Part shown: one piece after another, positions 26,184 through 36,823 of the stretch
Position numbering within the stretch: the stretch's first letter is position 1
Layout of the letters: every line of letters begins with the position of its first letter
The notes under the pieces: generated by a model
The model's input: only the letters and a program-made list of their open reading frames with translations
Told to the model about the DNA's origin: nothing
Database searches by the model: none
Assembly: GCA_003577315.1 (NCBI GenBank)
Contig: QEVK01000016.1
Coordinates: 62,001-126,000 of the forward strand
Source: Hyphomicrobiales bacterium
Lineage (GTDB): Bacteria; Pseudomonadota; Alphaproteobacteria; Rhizobiales; Rhizobiaceae
Length of the DNA: 64,000 nucleotides
Reading direction: 5' to 3'
Program-made: the position numbers and the translations under genes

Positions 26184-29100
26184 ATGAACGTCGACATCGG
26201 TCCGAAGTTTCGGCCTGATCCCGCAGCAGCGCCTCGCGACAGCGAGGTTCCCATCCGCTCCGTCTTCGCGCTCCACGGCGACCTGCGCCAGATCGGCGCC
26301 AGCCTGGCGCGCGGCACCGGCATGCCTCTCCTCGACGGGTTGCAGCCCTTCGACCCGCGCGAGCGCACCAGGGAGAACGCGGCCCACATCCGCGCCGTCG
26401 TGCAGACGCTCGACAGCGCCCAGCAGGCCGGCGAAAGCGTGACGCCGGCCGCCAACTGGCTGCTCGACAACTCCCATGTCGTGGAAGAGGCGATCGTGGG
26501 CATCCGCCGCGACCTGCCGCCGCGCTTCTACCGCCAGCTTCCGCTGATGCCGGGGCGCGACATCCCGCGCGCGCTGGCGATCGCCTGGGCCTATGTCGCC
26601 CACACCGACAGCGCCGTCTCGCAGGAGGGCTTCCACGCCATCGTCGAGGGCTTCCAGCAGGAGCAGCCGCTGCGCATCGGCGAGCTGTGGGCGCTGCCGT
26701 CGATCCTGCGCTTCGTGCTGGTGGAGAACCTGCGCCGGCTCGCGCTGCGCGTGGCGCGCGCCCGCGACATGCGGCTCGCCGCCAACGAGATCGCCGACCG
26801 GCTCGCCGCCGCGCCCGCCGGCACGCAGGCGCAGGTGCTGGCCGAGCATGCCGGCCACGCCCGCGACCGCACCTTCGCCACCCAGCTGCTGCACCGCCTG
26901 CGCGACGGCTCGCAGACCTCGCACGCCGCGCTCGCCTGGCTGGAGGCGGCGCTGGAGGCCGCCGGCACCGACGCCGAGGAGATCACGCTCTACGAGCACG
27001 CCAACCTGTCGGCCGGCAACGTCACCACCAGCAACATCATCAAGGGCCTTCGCCTCATCGACGACATCGACTGGACGGTGTGGTTCGAGGAGGTGAGCGG
27101 CATCGACCGGCTGATGCGCGAGCGCACCGACTTCGCCGCGCTCGACTTCCCCTCGCGCGACGCCTACCGCCGCGCCATCGAGGAGCTGGCCAAGCGCTCC
27201 GGCAGGCAGGAGCACGAGGTCGCGCTGAAGGCGGTGGAGCTGGCGGAAGCGACCGCCGAAAGGCCCGCCGGCGAGCGCGCCGACGTCGGCCGCCTGCTCG
27301 TCGGTTCCGGCCGGCGCGAGCTGGAGCGCGCCATCGGTTACGCGCCGACCTTCGGCGAGTGCGTCCACCGCGCCGTGCGCCGCAGCGGCTGGCTCGGCGT
27401 CGTCGTGCCCGTCGTGCTGATGGCCGGCCTGCTGACGGCGGCCGCCGGCCTGGCGCTCGCCTCGACCGGCCTCGCCCCCGATGCGGTGGCGTGGCTGGTG
27501 GTCCTGTTCCTCGCCCCGGCCGTCGAGGCCGCCGTCGGGCTCTACAACGCCATGGTCTCGGCGCTGGTGAAGCCGACGCGCCTGATCGGCTACGAGTTCC
27601 GCGACGGCGTGCCGGCGGATGCGCGCACCTTCGTCGTGGTGCCGACCATGATCGGCAGCCGCGACGACGTCGAGGAGGCGGTGCGCAACCTCGAGGTCCA
27701 CTACCTCGCCAACATGACGGGCGAGCTGCATTTCGCCATCCTGTCCGACTGGCCCGACAGCGACACGGAGGAAAGCCGCGCCGACCGCGAGCTTCTCGCC
27801 CATGCGCGCGCCGGCATCGCCGCGCTCAACGCGCGCTACCCCAGGGAAGGCCACGCCCGCTTCTTCCTGCTCCACCGCCGCCGGCTCTACAACGAGGCGG
27901 AAGGCTGCTGGATGGGCTGGGAGCGCAAGCGCGGCAAGCTGCACGAGTTGAACGCGCTCTTGCGCGGCGACCGCGACACCACCTTCCTGGCGCCGGCCGA
28001 CCCGCTGCCGCAGGACGTGCAGTATGTGCTCACCCTCGACGCCGACACCCGCACCATGCGCGACGCGGCGGCGAAGCTCGTCGGCAAGCTCGCCCATCCG
28101 CTCAACCGGCCGGCGATCGACGCGAAGGCCGGCCGGATCACCGCCGGCCACGGCATCCTGCAGCCGCGCGTCACGCCGTCGCTGACCACCGGCGACGAGG
28201 CCTCGTTCTTCCAGCGCGTCTTCTCGGCCAATCGCGGCTTCGACCCCTACGTCTTCGCCGTCTCGGACGTCTATCAGGACCTGTTCGGGGAAGGCACCTT
28301 CACCGGCAAGGGCCTCTACCACATCGACGCGATGGAGACGGCGCTCAGGGGCCGCATCCCCGAAAACACGGTGCTGAGCCACGACCTGATCGAGGGCGCC
28401 CATGCGCGCGCAGCCCTCGTCAGCGACGTCGAGCTGATCGAGGACTATCCGACGCGCTATCTCGTCGACGCCTCGCGCCACCACCGCTGGGCGCGCGGCG
28501 ACTGGCAGCTCCTGCCCTTCCTCATCAACCCGGCCTCGGGCCTGTCCGGCCTGTCGCGCTGGAAGATGATCGACAACCTGCGCCGCTCGCTGACGCCGCT
28601 CCTGTGGGTGGCGGCCTCGGTCGCGGGCTGGACGCTGCTGCCCTTCAGCTATGCCGCCCAGTGGCAGGCGCTGCTCATCCTCAGCCTGTTCCTGTCGCTG
28701 ACCTTCGGCCTGCTCGATTCCTTCGTGCCGCGCGACGGCCGCGCGACGCTGTCGAGCCACTTCGCCGCCTTCGGCCGCGACGCCGCCTTCGCCACCGCGC
28801 AGGTGGTGGCGCGGGTGGTGCTGATGGCCCACGCCGCCTGGTCGATGGGCGACGCCATCGCGCGCACGCTCTACCGCCTCGCCGTCAGCCGCCGCCACAT
28901 GCTCGAATGGCGCACCGCCTCGGCCGCCGCCCGCTCGGGCGAGCGCAGCCTTGCCGGGCACTACCGCGTCATGGCCGGCGTGCTGCCGATCGCTGCGGCC
29001 GGCCTTGCGATCCCGTTCGCCTCCGGCTCGACGGGCGCGTTCGTCGCCGCCATCTTCACCCTGTTGTGGGCGGCCTCGCCCGCCTTCGCCTGGTTCGTCA

Positions 29101-32100
29101 GCCGCTCGGCCGAGACCGAGGACCGGCTGGAGGTCGCGCCCGGCGACGCCATCGCGCTCAGGCGCATGGCGCGCCGCACCTGGCTCTATTTCGAGACCTT
29201 CGTGACGGCCGAGCACAACATGCTGCCGCCCGACAACTTCCAGGAGGTGCCGGAGCCTGTGGTGGCGCCGCGCACCTCGCCGACCAATATCGGCGTCTAC
29301 ATGCTCTCGACCGTCTCGGCCCGCGACTTCGGCTGGATCAGCCTCGCCGAGGCCATCGAGCGGATGGAGAAGACGCTCGCCACCATCGAGACGATGGATC
29401 GCTTCCGCGGCCATCTCTACAACTGGTACGACACGCGCACGCTGAAGCCGCTGCACCCCTACTACGTCTCGTCGGTCGACAGCGGCAATCTCGCCGGCCA
29501 CCTCGTGGCCGTGGCGGGGGCGTGCGACGAATGGGCGGCGGCGCCGGCCGCGCATCTTCAGGGCGACTTCGAGGGCATCCTCGACGCCGCCGCCATCCTG
29601 GAGGAGACGCTGGAGGCCCTGCCCGACGACCGGCGGCCGCTCAGGCCGCTGCGCAAGCGCCTGTCCGAGCGCATCCAGGGCATGCGCCGCGCGGTCGAGA
29701 CGCTGCGGCGCGAGCCGGAGACCGCCTCGATCCGCGCCTTCAACCTGACGGTTCTGGCCGCCGACATCCGCAAGCTGGCCAAGGCGCTCGACGAGGAGAT
29801 CCTCACCGGCGTCAGCGGCGACGTCGCATTGTGGGCCGAGCGGCTGGAAAAGGCGTGCGAGGCGCATCTGGCCGACGCGCACATGGAGGAAATCGGGGTG
29901 GGCCGGCTGCGCGCGCGGCTCGTCGCCCTGCGCGAGCGGGCGCGCAAGTTCGCCTTCGAGATGGATTTCGCCTTCCTGATGCGGCAGGACCGCAAGCTTC
30001 TGTCCATCGGCTACCGCGTCGAGGAGCACCAGCTCGACGAGGCCTGCTACGACCTGCTCGCCTCCGAGGCGCGGCTGACCAGCCTGTTCGGCATCGCCAA
30101 GGGCGACCTGCCGACCGAGCACTGGTTCCGGCTCGGGCGGCCGGTCGCGGCCATCGGCTTCTCGGGCGCGCTGATGTCGTGGTCGGGCTCGATGTTCGAG
30201 TATCTGATGCCGCCGCTGGTGATGAAGGAGCCGCGCGGCGGCATCCTCGACCACACCAGCCACCTCGTCATCTCCAAGCAGATCGCCTATGGCCGCCAGA
30301 AGGGCGTGCCGTGGGGCGTCTCGGAGGCGGCCTACAACGCCCGCGACCGCGAGATGACCTACCAGTACACCAATTTCGGCGTGCCGGGGCTGGGGCTGAA
30401 GCGCGGGCTGGGGCAGGACACGGTGATCGCGCCCTATGCCAGCCTGCTCGCCGCCCAGTTCCGCCCGGCCGACGCGGTCGACAACCTTTCGCGGCTGAAG
30501 GGCCTCGGCGCGCTCGGCCGCTACGGCTTCCACGACGCCGTCGACTTCACGCCCGCGCGCCTGCCGCAGGGCAAGACCCACGCCGTGGTGCGCAACTTCA
30601 TGGCCCACCACCACGGCATGTCGATCGTCGCGGTCGCCAACACGGTGTTCGAGGGCCGCATGCGCGACCGCTTCCATTCCGACCCGGTGATCGTGGCGGC
30701 CGAGCTTCTGTTGCAGGAGAAGGCGCCGCGCACCGTGCCGGCCATGCCGCTGCGCGCCGACGCAGGCGAGCGGGTCAAGCCCGCCTTCGCCGACGAGCGG
30801 CCGGATTCGCGGCTGGTCCACGACCCGCTGACGGCGCCGCGCGCCATCAACGTCATGTCCAACGGCTACTACAACGTCATGATGACGGCGACGGGCGCCG
30901 GCTACAGCCGCGCCGGCGAGATCGCGGTGACGCGCTGGAGCGGCGACGCCTGCGAGGAGCGCACCGGCACCTTCCTGTTCGTCGCCGACACCGAGACCGG
31001 CGCGTGGTGGTCGACGACCGCCGAGCCGAAGCGCGCGCCCGGCGAGACGGCGCAGGCCTTCTTCTGCGACGACAAGGCCACCTTCACCAAGACCGTGGGC
31101 ACGCTGCGCTCGGAGGTGGAGTGCATCGTGCTGTCGGAATCGAACGGCGAGGCCCGCCGCCTGACGCTGTGGAACGAGAGCGACCGCGACCGCCATGTCG
31201 AGGTCACGTCCTTCGCCGAGGTGGCGCTCGCCTACGACGTCGCCGACTCGGCCCACCCCGCCTTCTCCAAGATGTTCGTCAGGAGCGAGATCGGCGGCGA
31301 CAACCCCGCCATCTTCGCCGAGCGGCGGCGGCGCTCCGACGGCGAGCCGGCCATCGCGCTCGCCCATTTCGTCACCTCCGGCGCGGGCGTGGCGCGCGAG
31401 ATCGAGGCCGAGACCGACCGGCGCGCCTTCATCGGGCGCGGACGCTCGCTGGAGGACGCCGCCGCCTTCGATCGCGGTGCGAGGCTTTCGGGCGCGGCCG
31501 GCTTCACGCTCGATCCGGCGATGGCGCTGCGCGCCAGGGTGCGGGTGCCGGCGCGCAAGAAGGTGGCGCTGACCTTCTGGACGCTGGTGGCGGCCAACCG
31601 CGCCGACGTCGAGGCCGAGATGCGGCGCTTCCTCCATCCCGACAGCTTCCAGCGCCAGGCCATGCTCGCCTGGACGCGCTCGCAGGTGCAGACGCGCCAT
31701 GTCGGCCTGAGCCTCGCCGAGGCGGCCGGCGTGCAGAAGCTCGCCCGCCATCTGCTGTTCCCCGATCCGGCGCTGCGCGCGCCGTCGGAAACGATAGTCG
31801 CCGGCCTTTCCCGCCAGTCGGCGCTGTGGCCGACCTCGATCTCCGGCGACTTCCCGATGATCGTCATGCGCATCGGCGACGTGGCCGACCTGGAGATCGT
31901 CGCCTCTGCCTTGCGGATGCTGGAATACCTGCGCGCGCGCGGCCTCGTCTTCGACCTCGTCGTCGTCAACGAGCAGGCCGCCTCCTATGTGCAGGACCTG
32001 CAACAGGCGATCGAGCGGCTGTGCGAGAACGCGCGGCTGCACGGGCGCGAGCTGGGGCCGCGCCAGCACATCTTCGCCGTGCGCCGCGACCTGATGGACG

Positions 32101-34679
32101 AGGTGACCTACCGCACGCTGATCGCGGCCGCGCGCATCGTGCTGCACACCAGGAACGGCCCGATCCTCGACCAGGTCGAGCGCGCCGAGGGAACCGCCCT
32201 GCCGCGCGAGGCGGCCGCGCCGCCGCGCGCTCCCGCCCTACCGGTCCCGGCCGCCGCGCCCGGCGGCGACGGCCTCGCCTTCTGGAACGGCTTCGGCGGT
32301 TTCGCCGCAGGCGGCCGCGAATATGTCGTGCGGCTGACCGGCGACAGGGCGACGCCGCAACCGTGGATCAACGTCATCGCCAACGACGCCTTCGGCTTCC
32401 ACACCTCGTCGGAGGGCGCCTCCTTCACCTGGAGCCGCAACAGCCGCGACTACCAGATCACGCCGTGGGCCAACGACCCGGTCGTCGACCGGCCGGGCGA
32501 AGGCGTCTATCTCCACGACCTCGACAGCGGCGAGGCGTTCTCGCCGCTGGCCTGCCTCGTGCGCGACGGGGCCGCGGCCTACGAGGCACGGCACGGGCGC
32601 GGCGTCTCCTCCTTCACCGTCGAGCGGGACGGCCTCGTCGCGACGCTGACGCAGACCGTCGATCCGGCCGATCCGGTCAAGGTGCAGCGGTTGCGGCTGA
32701 GGAACGACGGCGACCGGCGGCTCAGGCTGCGCGTCTACGCCTATGCCGAGTGGGTGCTGGGCAGCAATCGCGGCCGCACCGCGCCCTTCGTGGTGCCGGG
32801 ACGCGATGAGCTGAGCGGCGCGCTTCTCGCGCGCAACCCCTATCATCTCGACTTCGGCGAGCGCACCGCCTTCCTCGCCTGCGACGGCGCGAACCAGAGC
32901 TTCACCTGCGACCGCGCCGAGTTCCTGGGCGCCGGCGGCTCGACCGCCGCGCCGGGGGCGGTGCTGAAGGGGGCGGCGCTGTCGGGCGCCTGCGAGGCCG
33001 GGCGCGACCCGTGCGCGGCGCTGGCCTGCGACGTCGAGGTCGCGCCGGGCGGCACGGCCGACGTCGCCTTCGTGCTCGGCGACGCCGGCTCGGCCGAGGA
33101 GGCGGCGCTGCTGGCGAGAAGGCACCTGGCCGCCGATTTCGAGGCGCGGCTCGCCGCCAACGCGGCGGCGTGGGAGACGTTTTCCGGCGCGCTCCAGGTC
33201 GAGACCCCCGATCCGGCCTTCGACGCCCTGGTCAACACCTGGCTGCCCTATCAGGCGCTGGCCTGCCGCGTGCGGGCCCGCGCGGCCTTCTATCAGGCGA
33301 GCGGCGCCTACGGCTTCCGCGACCAGTTGCAGGACACGCTGGCGCTGATCGGCCACGATCCGTCGCTCGCGCGGGCCCAGCTCCTCAACGCCGCCGGCCG
33401 CCAGTTCGCGGAAGGCGACGTGCAGCACTGGTGGCTGCCCAGAAGCGGGGCCGGCGTGCGCACCACGATCTCCGACGACGTGGTGTGGCTCGGCTATGCC
33501 GCGCACCACTACGTGAAGACCACCGGCGACCGCGCCATCCTCGACGAGCCCGTGCGCTTCATCGACGGGCCACCGCTGAAGGAGGGCGAGCACGACGCCT
33601 TCTTCACGCCGGAGCCGGCGCGCGAGACCGCCAGCCTCTACGAGCACTGCGCCCGCGCGCTCGACCTCGCCGTCTCCCGCACCGGCGGGAACGGCCTGCC
33701 GCTGATCCTCGGCGGCGACTGGAACGACGGCATGAACCGCGTCGGCGAGAAGGGTCTGGGCACCAGCGTGTGGCTGGGCTGGTTCCTCGCCGGCACGCTG
33801 CGCGATTTTTCCGCGCTCGCGCAGGAGCGCGGCGACACGGCGCGGGCGGATGCCTGGCGCGCCCATGCCGGAAGGCTGAAGCAGGCGCTGGAAAGCCACG
33901 GCTGGGACGGCGAATGGTATCGCCGCGGCACCTATGACGACGGCGCGCCGCTCGGCTCGGCGCAGTCGGACGAGTGCCGCATCGACTCCATCGCCCAGTC
34001 CTGGTCGGTGCTGTCGGGTGTCGGCGACCGCGAGCGCGCGCAGCAGGCGGTGGCGAAGGCGGTCGGGATGCTGACCGAGGAGGGGGCCGAGGGGGAGGCC
34101 GGCGTCGTGCGCCTGTTCGCCCCGCCCTTCGAGCACAGCGCCAGGGACCCCGGCTACATCAAGAGCTATCCGCCCGGCGTGCGCGAGAACGGCGGCCAGT
34201 ATACCCACGCCGCGACATGGCTGATCGCCGCGCTCGCCGAGCTCGGCCGCGCCGACGAGGCCTGGCGGCTGTTCTCGCTCGTCAACCCGGTCAACCATGC
34301 GCGGGACGAGGCGGCGGCGCTGCGCTACCGCGTCGAGCCCTATGTCGTGGCCGCCGACGTCTATTCGGGCGGCGACAGGGCCGGGCGCGGCGGCTGGACA
34401 TGGTACACCGGCTCCGCCGGCTGGCTCTATCGCGTGGCGGTCGAGAACATCCTCGGCATCGTGCGCGAGGGCGACCGCCTCCGGCTGAAGCCGGCCCTGC
34501 CCTCGGCCTGGAACGGCTTCTCGGCGCGGCTTCGCATCGGCGGCGCGTTCCACCGCGTCGAGGTCAGGCGCGGCGCGGCGGGCGCGGTCACGATCACGGT
34601 CGACGGAAACGAGGTCGCGGACGGCACGGTGCCGCTGCGGGAGGAGGGCGGATACGAAGTTTCCGTAAGCGCAGGCTGA
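26184..34679 (+). CDS. ndvB: Cyclic beta-1,2-glucan synthase NdvB
   Basis: A 2,831-residue inner-membrane enzyme, the usual NdvB/ChvB/Cgs length. It initiates, elongates and cyclises periplasmic beta-1,2-glucan from UDP-glucose. The N-terminal half has a glycosyltransferase domain with the acidic TLDADTRTM motif near residue 615, flanked by hydrophobic segments near 405-460, 800-880 and 925-1000. The C-terminal half holds glycoside-phosphorylase-like (GH94) domains that set ring size; GGDWNDGMNRVG near 2510 carries the catalytic aspartate. The glucan is needed for hypo-osmotic adaptation, nodule invasion in Sinorhizobium and virulence in Brucella and Agrobacterium. ndvA follows after 239 bp and opgC lies 3.5 kb on, so the locus covers synthesis, export and decoration. 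Confidence 0.96.
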   Translation: MNVDIGPKFRPDPAAAPRDSEVPIRSVFALHGDLRQIGASLARGTGMPLLDGLQPFDPRERTRENAAHIRAVVQTLDSAQQAGESVTPAANWLLDNSHVVEEAIVGIRRDLPPRFYRQLPLMPGRDIPRALAIAWAYVAHTDSAVSQEGFHAIVEGFQQEQPLRIGELWALPSILRFVLVENLRRLALRVARARDMRLAANEIADRLAAAPAGTQAQVLAEHAGHARDRTFATQLLHRLRDGSQTSHAALAWLEAALEAAGTDAEEITLYEHANLSAGNVTTSNIIKGLRLIDDIDWTVWFEEVSGIDRLMRERTDFAALDFPSRDAYRRAIEELAKRSGRQEHEVALKAVELAEATAERPAGERADVGRLLVGSGRRELERAIGYAPTFGECVHRAVRRSGWLGVVVPVVLMAGLLTAAAGLALASTGLAPDAVAWLVVLFLAPAVEAAVGLYNAMVSALVKPTRLIGYEFRDGVPADARTFVVVPTMIGSRDDVEEAVRNLEVHYLANMTGELHFAILSDWPDSDTEESRADRELLAHARAGIAALNARYPREGHARFFLLHRRRLYNEAEGCWMGWERKRGKLHELNALLRGDRDTTFLAPADPLPQDVQYVLTLDADTRTMRDAAAKLVGKLAHPLNRPAIDAKAGRITAGHGILQPRVTPSLTTGDEASFFQRVFSANRGFDPYVFAVSDVYQDLFGEGTFTGKGLYHIDAMETALRGRIPENTVLSHDLIEGAHARAALVSDVELIEDYPTRYLVDASRHHRWARGDWQLLPFLINPASGLSGLSRWKMIDNLRRSLTPLLWVAASVAGWTLLPFSYAAQWQALLILSLFLSLTFGLLDSFVPRDGRATLSSHFAAFGRDAAFATAQVVARVVLMAHAAWSMGDAIARTLYRLAVSRRHMLEWRTASAAARSGERSLAGHYRVMAGVLPIAAAGLAIPFASGSTGAFVAAIFTLLWAASPAFAWFVSRSAETEDRLEVAPGDAIALRRMARRTWLYFETFVTAEHNMLPPDNFQEVPEPVVAPRTSPTNIGVYMLSTVSARDFGWISLAEAIERMEKTLATIETMDRFRGHLYNWYDTRTLKPLHPYYVSSVDSGNLAGHLVAVAGACDEWAAAPAAHLQGDFEGILDAAAILEETLEALPDDRRPLRPLRKRLSERIQGMRRAVETLRREPETASIRAFNLTVLAADIRKLAKALDEEILTGVSGDVALWAERLEKACEAHLADAHMEEIGVGRLRARLVALRERARKFAFEMDFAFLMRQDRKLLSIGYRVEEHQLDEACYDLLASEARLTSLFGIAKGDLPTEHWFRLGRPVAAIGFSGALMSWSGSMFEYLMPPLVMKEPRGGILDHTSHLVISKQIAYGRQKGVPWGVSEAAYNARDREMTYQYTNFGVPGLGLKRGLGQDTVIAPYASLLAAQFRPADAVDNLSRLKGLGALGRYGFHDAVDFTPARLPQGKTHAVVRNFMAHHHGMSIVAVANTVFEGRMRDRFHSDPVIVAAELLLQEKAPRTVPAMPLRADAGERVKPAFADERPDSRLVHDPLTAPRAINVMSNGYYNVMMTATGAGYSRAGEIAVTRWSGDACEERTGTFLFVADTETGAWWSTTAEPKRAPGETAQAFFCDDKATFTKTVGTLRSEVECIVLSESNGEARRLTLWNESDRDRHVEVTSFAEVALAYDVADSAHPAFSKMFVRSEIGGDNPAIFAERRRRSDGEPAIALAHFVTSGAGVAREIEAETDRRAFIGRGRSLEDAAAFDRGARLSGAAGFTLDPAMALRARVRVPARKKVALTFWTLVAANRADVEAEMRRFLHPDSFQRQAMLAWTRSQVQTRHVGLSLAEAAGVQKLARHLLFPDPALRAPSETIVAGLSRQSALWPTSISGDFPMIVMRIGDVADLEIVASALRMLEYLRARGLVFDLVVVNEQAASYVQDLQQAIERLCENARLHGRELGPRQHIFAVRRDLMDEVTYRTLIAAARIVLHTRNGPILDQVERAEGTALPREAAAPPRAPALPVPAAAPGGDGLAFWNGFGGFAAGGREYVVRLTGDRATPQPWINVIANDAFGFHTSSEGASFTWSRNSRDYQITPWANDPVVDRPGEGVYLHDLDSGEAFSPLACLVRDGAAAYEARHGRGVSSFTVERDGLVATLTQTVDPADPVKVQRLRLRNDGDRRLRLRVYAYAEWVLGSNRGRTAPFVVPGRDELSGALLARNPYHLDFGERTAFLACDGANQSFTCDRAEFLGAGGSTAAPGAVLKGAALSGACEAGRDPCAALACDVEVAPGGTADVAFVLGDAGSAEEAALLARRHLAADFEARLAANAAAWETFSGALQVETPDPAFDALVNTWLPYQALACRVRARAAFYQASGAYGFRDQLQDTLALIGHDPSLARAQLLNAAGRQFAEGDVQHWWLPRSGAGVRTTISDDVVWLGYAAHHYVKTTGDRAILDEPVRFIDGPPLKEGEHDAFFTPEPARETASLYEHCARALDLAVSRTGGNGLPLILGGDWNDGMNRVGEKGLGTSVWLGWFLAGTLRDFSALAQERGDTARADAWRAHAGRLKQALESHGWDGEWYRRGTYDDGAPLGSAQSDECRIDSIAQSWSVLSGVGDRERAQQAVAKAVGMLTEEGAEGEAGVVRLFAPPFEHSARDPGYIKSYPPGVRENGGQYTHAATWLIAALAELGRADEAWRLFSLVNPVNHARDEAAALRYRVEPYVVAADVYSGGDRAGRGGWTWYTGSAGWLYRVAVENILGIVREGDRLRLKPALPSAWNGFSARLRIGGAFHRVEVRRGAAGAVTITVDGNEVADGTVPLREEGGYEVSVSAG

Positions 34680-34918
34680 CATTTTTGCCCCCGGCGTCAC
34701 CGCCGCGGCGACGCGCGCCCACGCGCCGCCGCGATCGCGCCGCATTGCCGCCATTCTTTTTTATATTTCAGACTGTTACACGATCACGAACCGTGACGGA
34801 CTGTCGCCTTTCTTGTTGAGCGCCGGGCAACGGATCGCCGTTTTCCTCGTTGATGACGAATGTCCGCCCGCATAACGTCGCGCGTTGTGCGATGCAGCAG
34901 ACGCAATGAGGAATCCTG

Positions 34919-36709
34919 TTGTCCCTGTTCGAGGTTTACTGGAGAGCGCTGAGCTATCTCGCAGTCGCGCGGCGGCATGTGGCCGTCATCTGCGTCGCCA
35001 ACGTGGCGCTCGCGGTCGCGATGATCGCCGAGCCGATCCTGTTCGGCCGCATCATCGAATCGATCGCCGACGAGAAGGGCGTGATGGCCGAGGTCGCCGC
35101 GTGGGCGGGCCTCGGCATCTTCAACATCGTCGCCTTCGTGCTCGTCGCGCGCGGGGCCGACCGGCTGGCGCACCGCCGCCGCGCCGAGGTGCTGGCCGAT
35201 TCCTTCGAGAAAGTCGTGTCCATGCCGCTGGCCTGGCACCACCGCCACGGCACCTCGCAGTCGCTGCACACGCTTTTGAGGGCCATGGAGACGCTGTTCT
35301 CGCTGTGGCTCGAATTCATGCGCCAGCACCTGTCGACCGCCGTGGCGCTGATGCTTCTGGCCCCGACGGCGCTGACGCTCGACTGGCGCATGGCGGCCGT
35401 GCTTGTGGCGCTCGGCGCCTCCTACGTCTCGATCAGCCGCGCGGTGATGGCGCGGACCAAGGACGGGCAGGCGCAGGTCGAGCGCCACTACCACCGCGTC
35501 TTCGCCCATGTCAGCGATTCGATCTCCAACGTCTCGGTGCTGCAAAGCTACGGCCGGCTGGCGAGGGAGGCGGAGGTGCTGCGCCGCTACACCGGCGACC
35601 TGATCGACGCGCAGTTTCCCGTGCTCAACTGGTGGGCGCTGGCGAGCGCGCTGCATCGCCTGTCGGCCACCATCTCGATGATGGTGGTGCTGGCCATCGG
35701 CGCGGTGCTGGTCGAGCGCGGCCACCTGCGCATCGGCGACATCGTCGCCTTCGCCGGCTTCGCGACGCTGCTGATCGGCCGGCTCGACCAGTTGACCGGC
35801 TTCGTCAACCAGGTGTTCGAGGCGCGCGCCAGGCTCGAGCCGTTCTACGCGCTGGAGGACGCCACGGCCGAGCGCGCGGAGCGGCCGGGGGCGCGGCCGG
35901 TGGGCCGCCTCAGGGGCGAGGTCACGTTCGAGAACGTCGATTTCCGCTTCCCCGATTCCGGCGCCGGCGTGAACGACGTCTCCTTCCGCGTCGAGGCGGG
36001 GCAGACGGTCGCCATCGTCGGCCCGACCGGCGCGGGCAAGACCACGCTCGTCAACCTGCTGCAACGGGTGTTCGACCCCGATTCCGGCGCCATCCGCATC
36101 GACGGCATCGACATCGCCACCGTCACGCGCGATTCGCTGCGCGCGCAGATCGCCACCGTCTTCCAGGATTCGGGCCTGCTCAACCGCTCCATCGAGGAGA
36201 ACATCCGGCTCGGCCGCGACGACGCCACCTATGACGAGGTCCACGAGGCGGCGATGGCCGCCGCCGCGCAGGACTTCATCCTGGCCAAGAGCGAGGGCTA
36301 CGACACCGTGGCCGGCGAGCGCGGCGGCCAGCTTTCCGGCGGCGAGCGCCAGCGCATCGCCATCGCGCGCGCGGTGCTGAAGGACGCGCCGATCCTGGTC
36401 CTCGACGAGGCGACGAGCGCGCTCGACGTCGAGACCGAGGCCAAGGTCAAGGCCGCCATCGACCGGCTGCGCGCCGGGCGCACCACCTTCGTCATCGCGC
36501 ACCGGCTGTCGACGGTCTGCGATGCCGATCTGGTCATCTTCATGGACAAGGGCCGCATCGTCGAGATCGGCGGCTATCACGAGCTCGCCGCGCGTGACCA
36601 GGGCCGCTTCGCCGCGCTGCTGCGCGCCGGGGGCCTGCTCGACGGCGCCGACCGGCTGCACACCGTTCCCATGGACGTCGCGGCCGAGCGGCCGCCCGAG
36701 GCGGCGTGA
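34919..36709 (+). CDS. ndvA: Cyclic beta-1,2-glucan ABC exporter NdvA
   Basis: A 596-residue half-transporter with six helices in residues 15-300 and an ATPase domain behind: Walker A GPTGAGKTT near 370, signature LSGGERQRIAIARAVL near 472, Walker B ILVLDEAT near 492. It exports cyclic beta-1,2-glucan to the periplasm as a homodimer. The start is a TTG at 34919 preceded by ATGAGGAATCCTG; the encoded MSLFEVYWRALSYL matches the family N-terminus, so the weak start looks real and may limit expression. The gap to ndvB is 239 bp, so a separate promoter is likely. Confidence 0.94.
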   Translation: MSLFEVYWRALSYLAVARRHVAVICVANVALAVAMIAEPILFGRIIESIADEKGVMAEVAAWAGLGIFNIVAFVLVARGADRLAHRRRAEVLADSFEKVVSMPLAWHHRHGTSQSLHTLLRAMETLFSLWLEFMRQHLSTAVALMLLAPTALTLDWRMAAVLVALGASYVSISRAVMARTKDGQAQVERHYHRVFAHVSDSISNVSVLQSYGRLAREAEVLRRYTGDLIDAQFPVLNWWALASALHRLSATISMMVVLAIGAVLVERGHLRIGDIVAFAGFATLLIGRLDQLTGFVNQVFEARARLEPFYALEDATAERAERPGARPVGRLRGEVTFENVDFRFPDSGAGVNDVSFRVEAGQTVAIVGPTGAGKTTLVNLLQRVFDPDSGAIRIDGIDIATVTRDSLRAQIATVFQDSGLLNRSIEENIRLGRDDATYDEVHEAAMAAAAQDFILAKSEGYDTVAGERGGQLSGGERQRIAIARAVLKDAPILVLDEATSALDVETEAKVKAAIDRLRAGRTTFVIAHRLSTVCDADLVIFMDKGRIVEIGGYHELAARDQGRFAALLRAGGLLDGADRLHTVPMDVAAERPPEAA

Positions 36710-36734
36710 GAACGGTCGCGGCATCCTCCCGACC

Positions 36735-36773
36735 GGATCGTCTCACCGTGTCACGGAAACGGTGAGACGATCC
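36735..36773. terminator. Perfect 15-bp hairpin between ndvA and bfr
   Basis: GGATCGTCTCACCGT pairs perfectly with its complement across a 9-nt loop, in the gap between convergent genes. There is no strong T-run, so the terminator call is from position and stem strength. Confidence 0.65.
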
Positions 36774-36823
36774 ATCTGCTTGTTTGACGCAACTCCGGGC
36801 GGAACTGCGCCCGTCGGACCCGA

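Noticed and set aside
24660-32147. Very long open frame antisense to ndvB (nearly 2,500 codons)
   Set aside because: A GC-rich shadow of ndvB's codon pattern; the encoded protein is low-complexity Arg/Ala/Gly-rich. Only its last 401 codons (24660-25865) are a real receptor gene.
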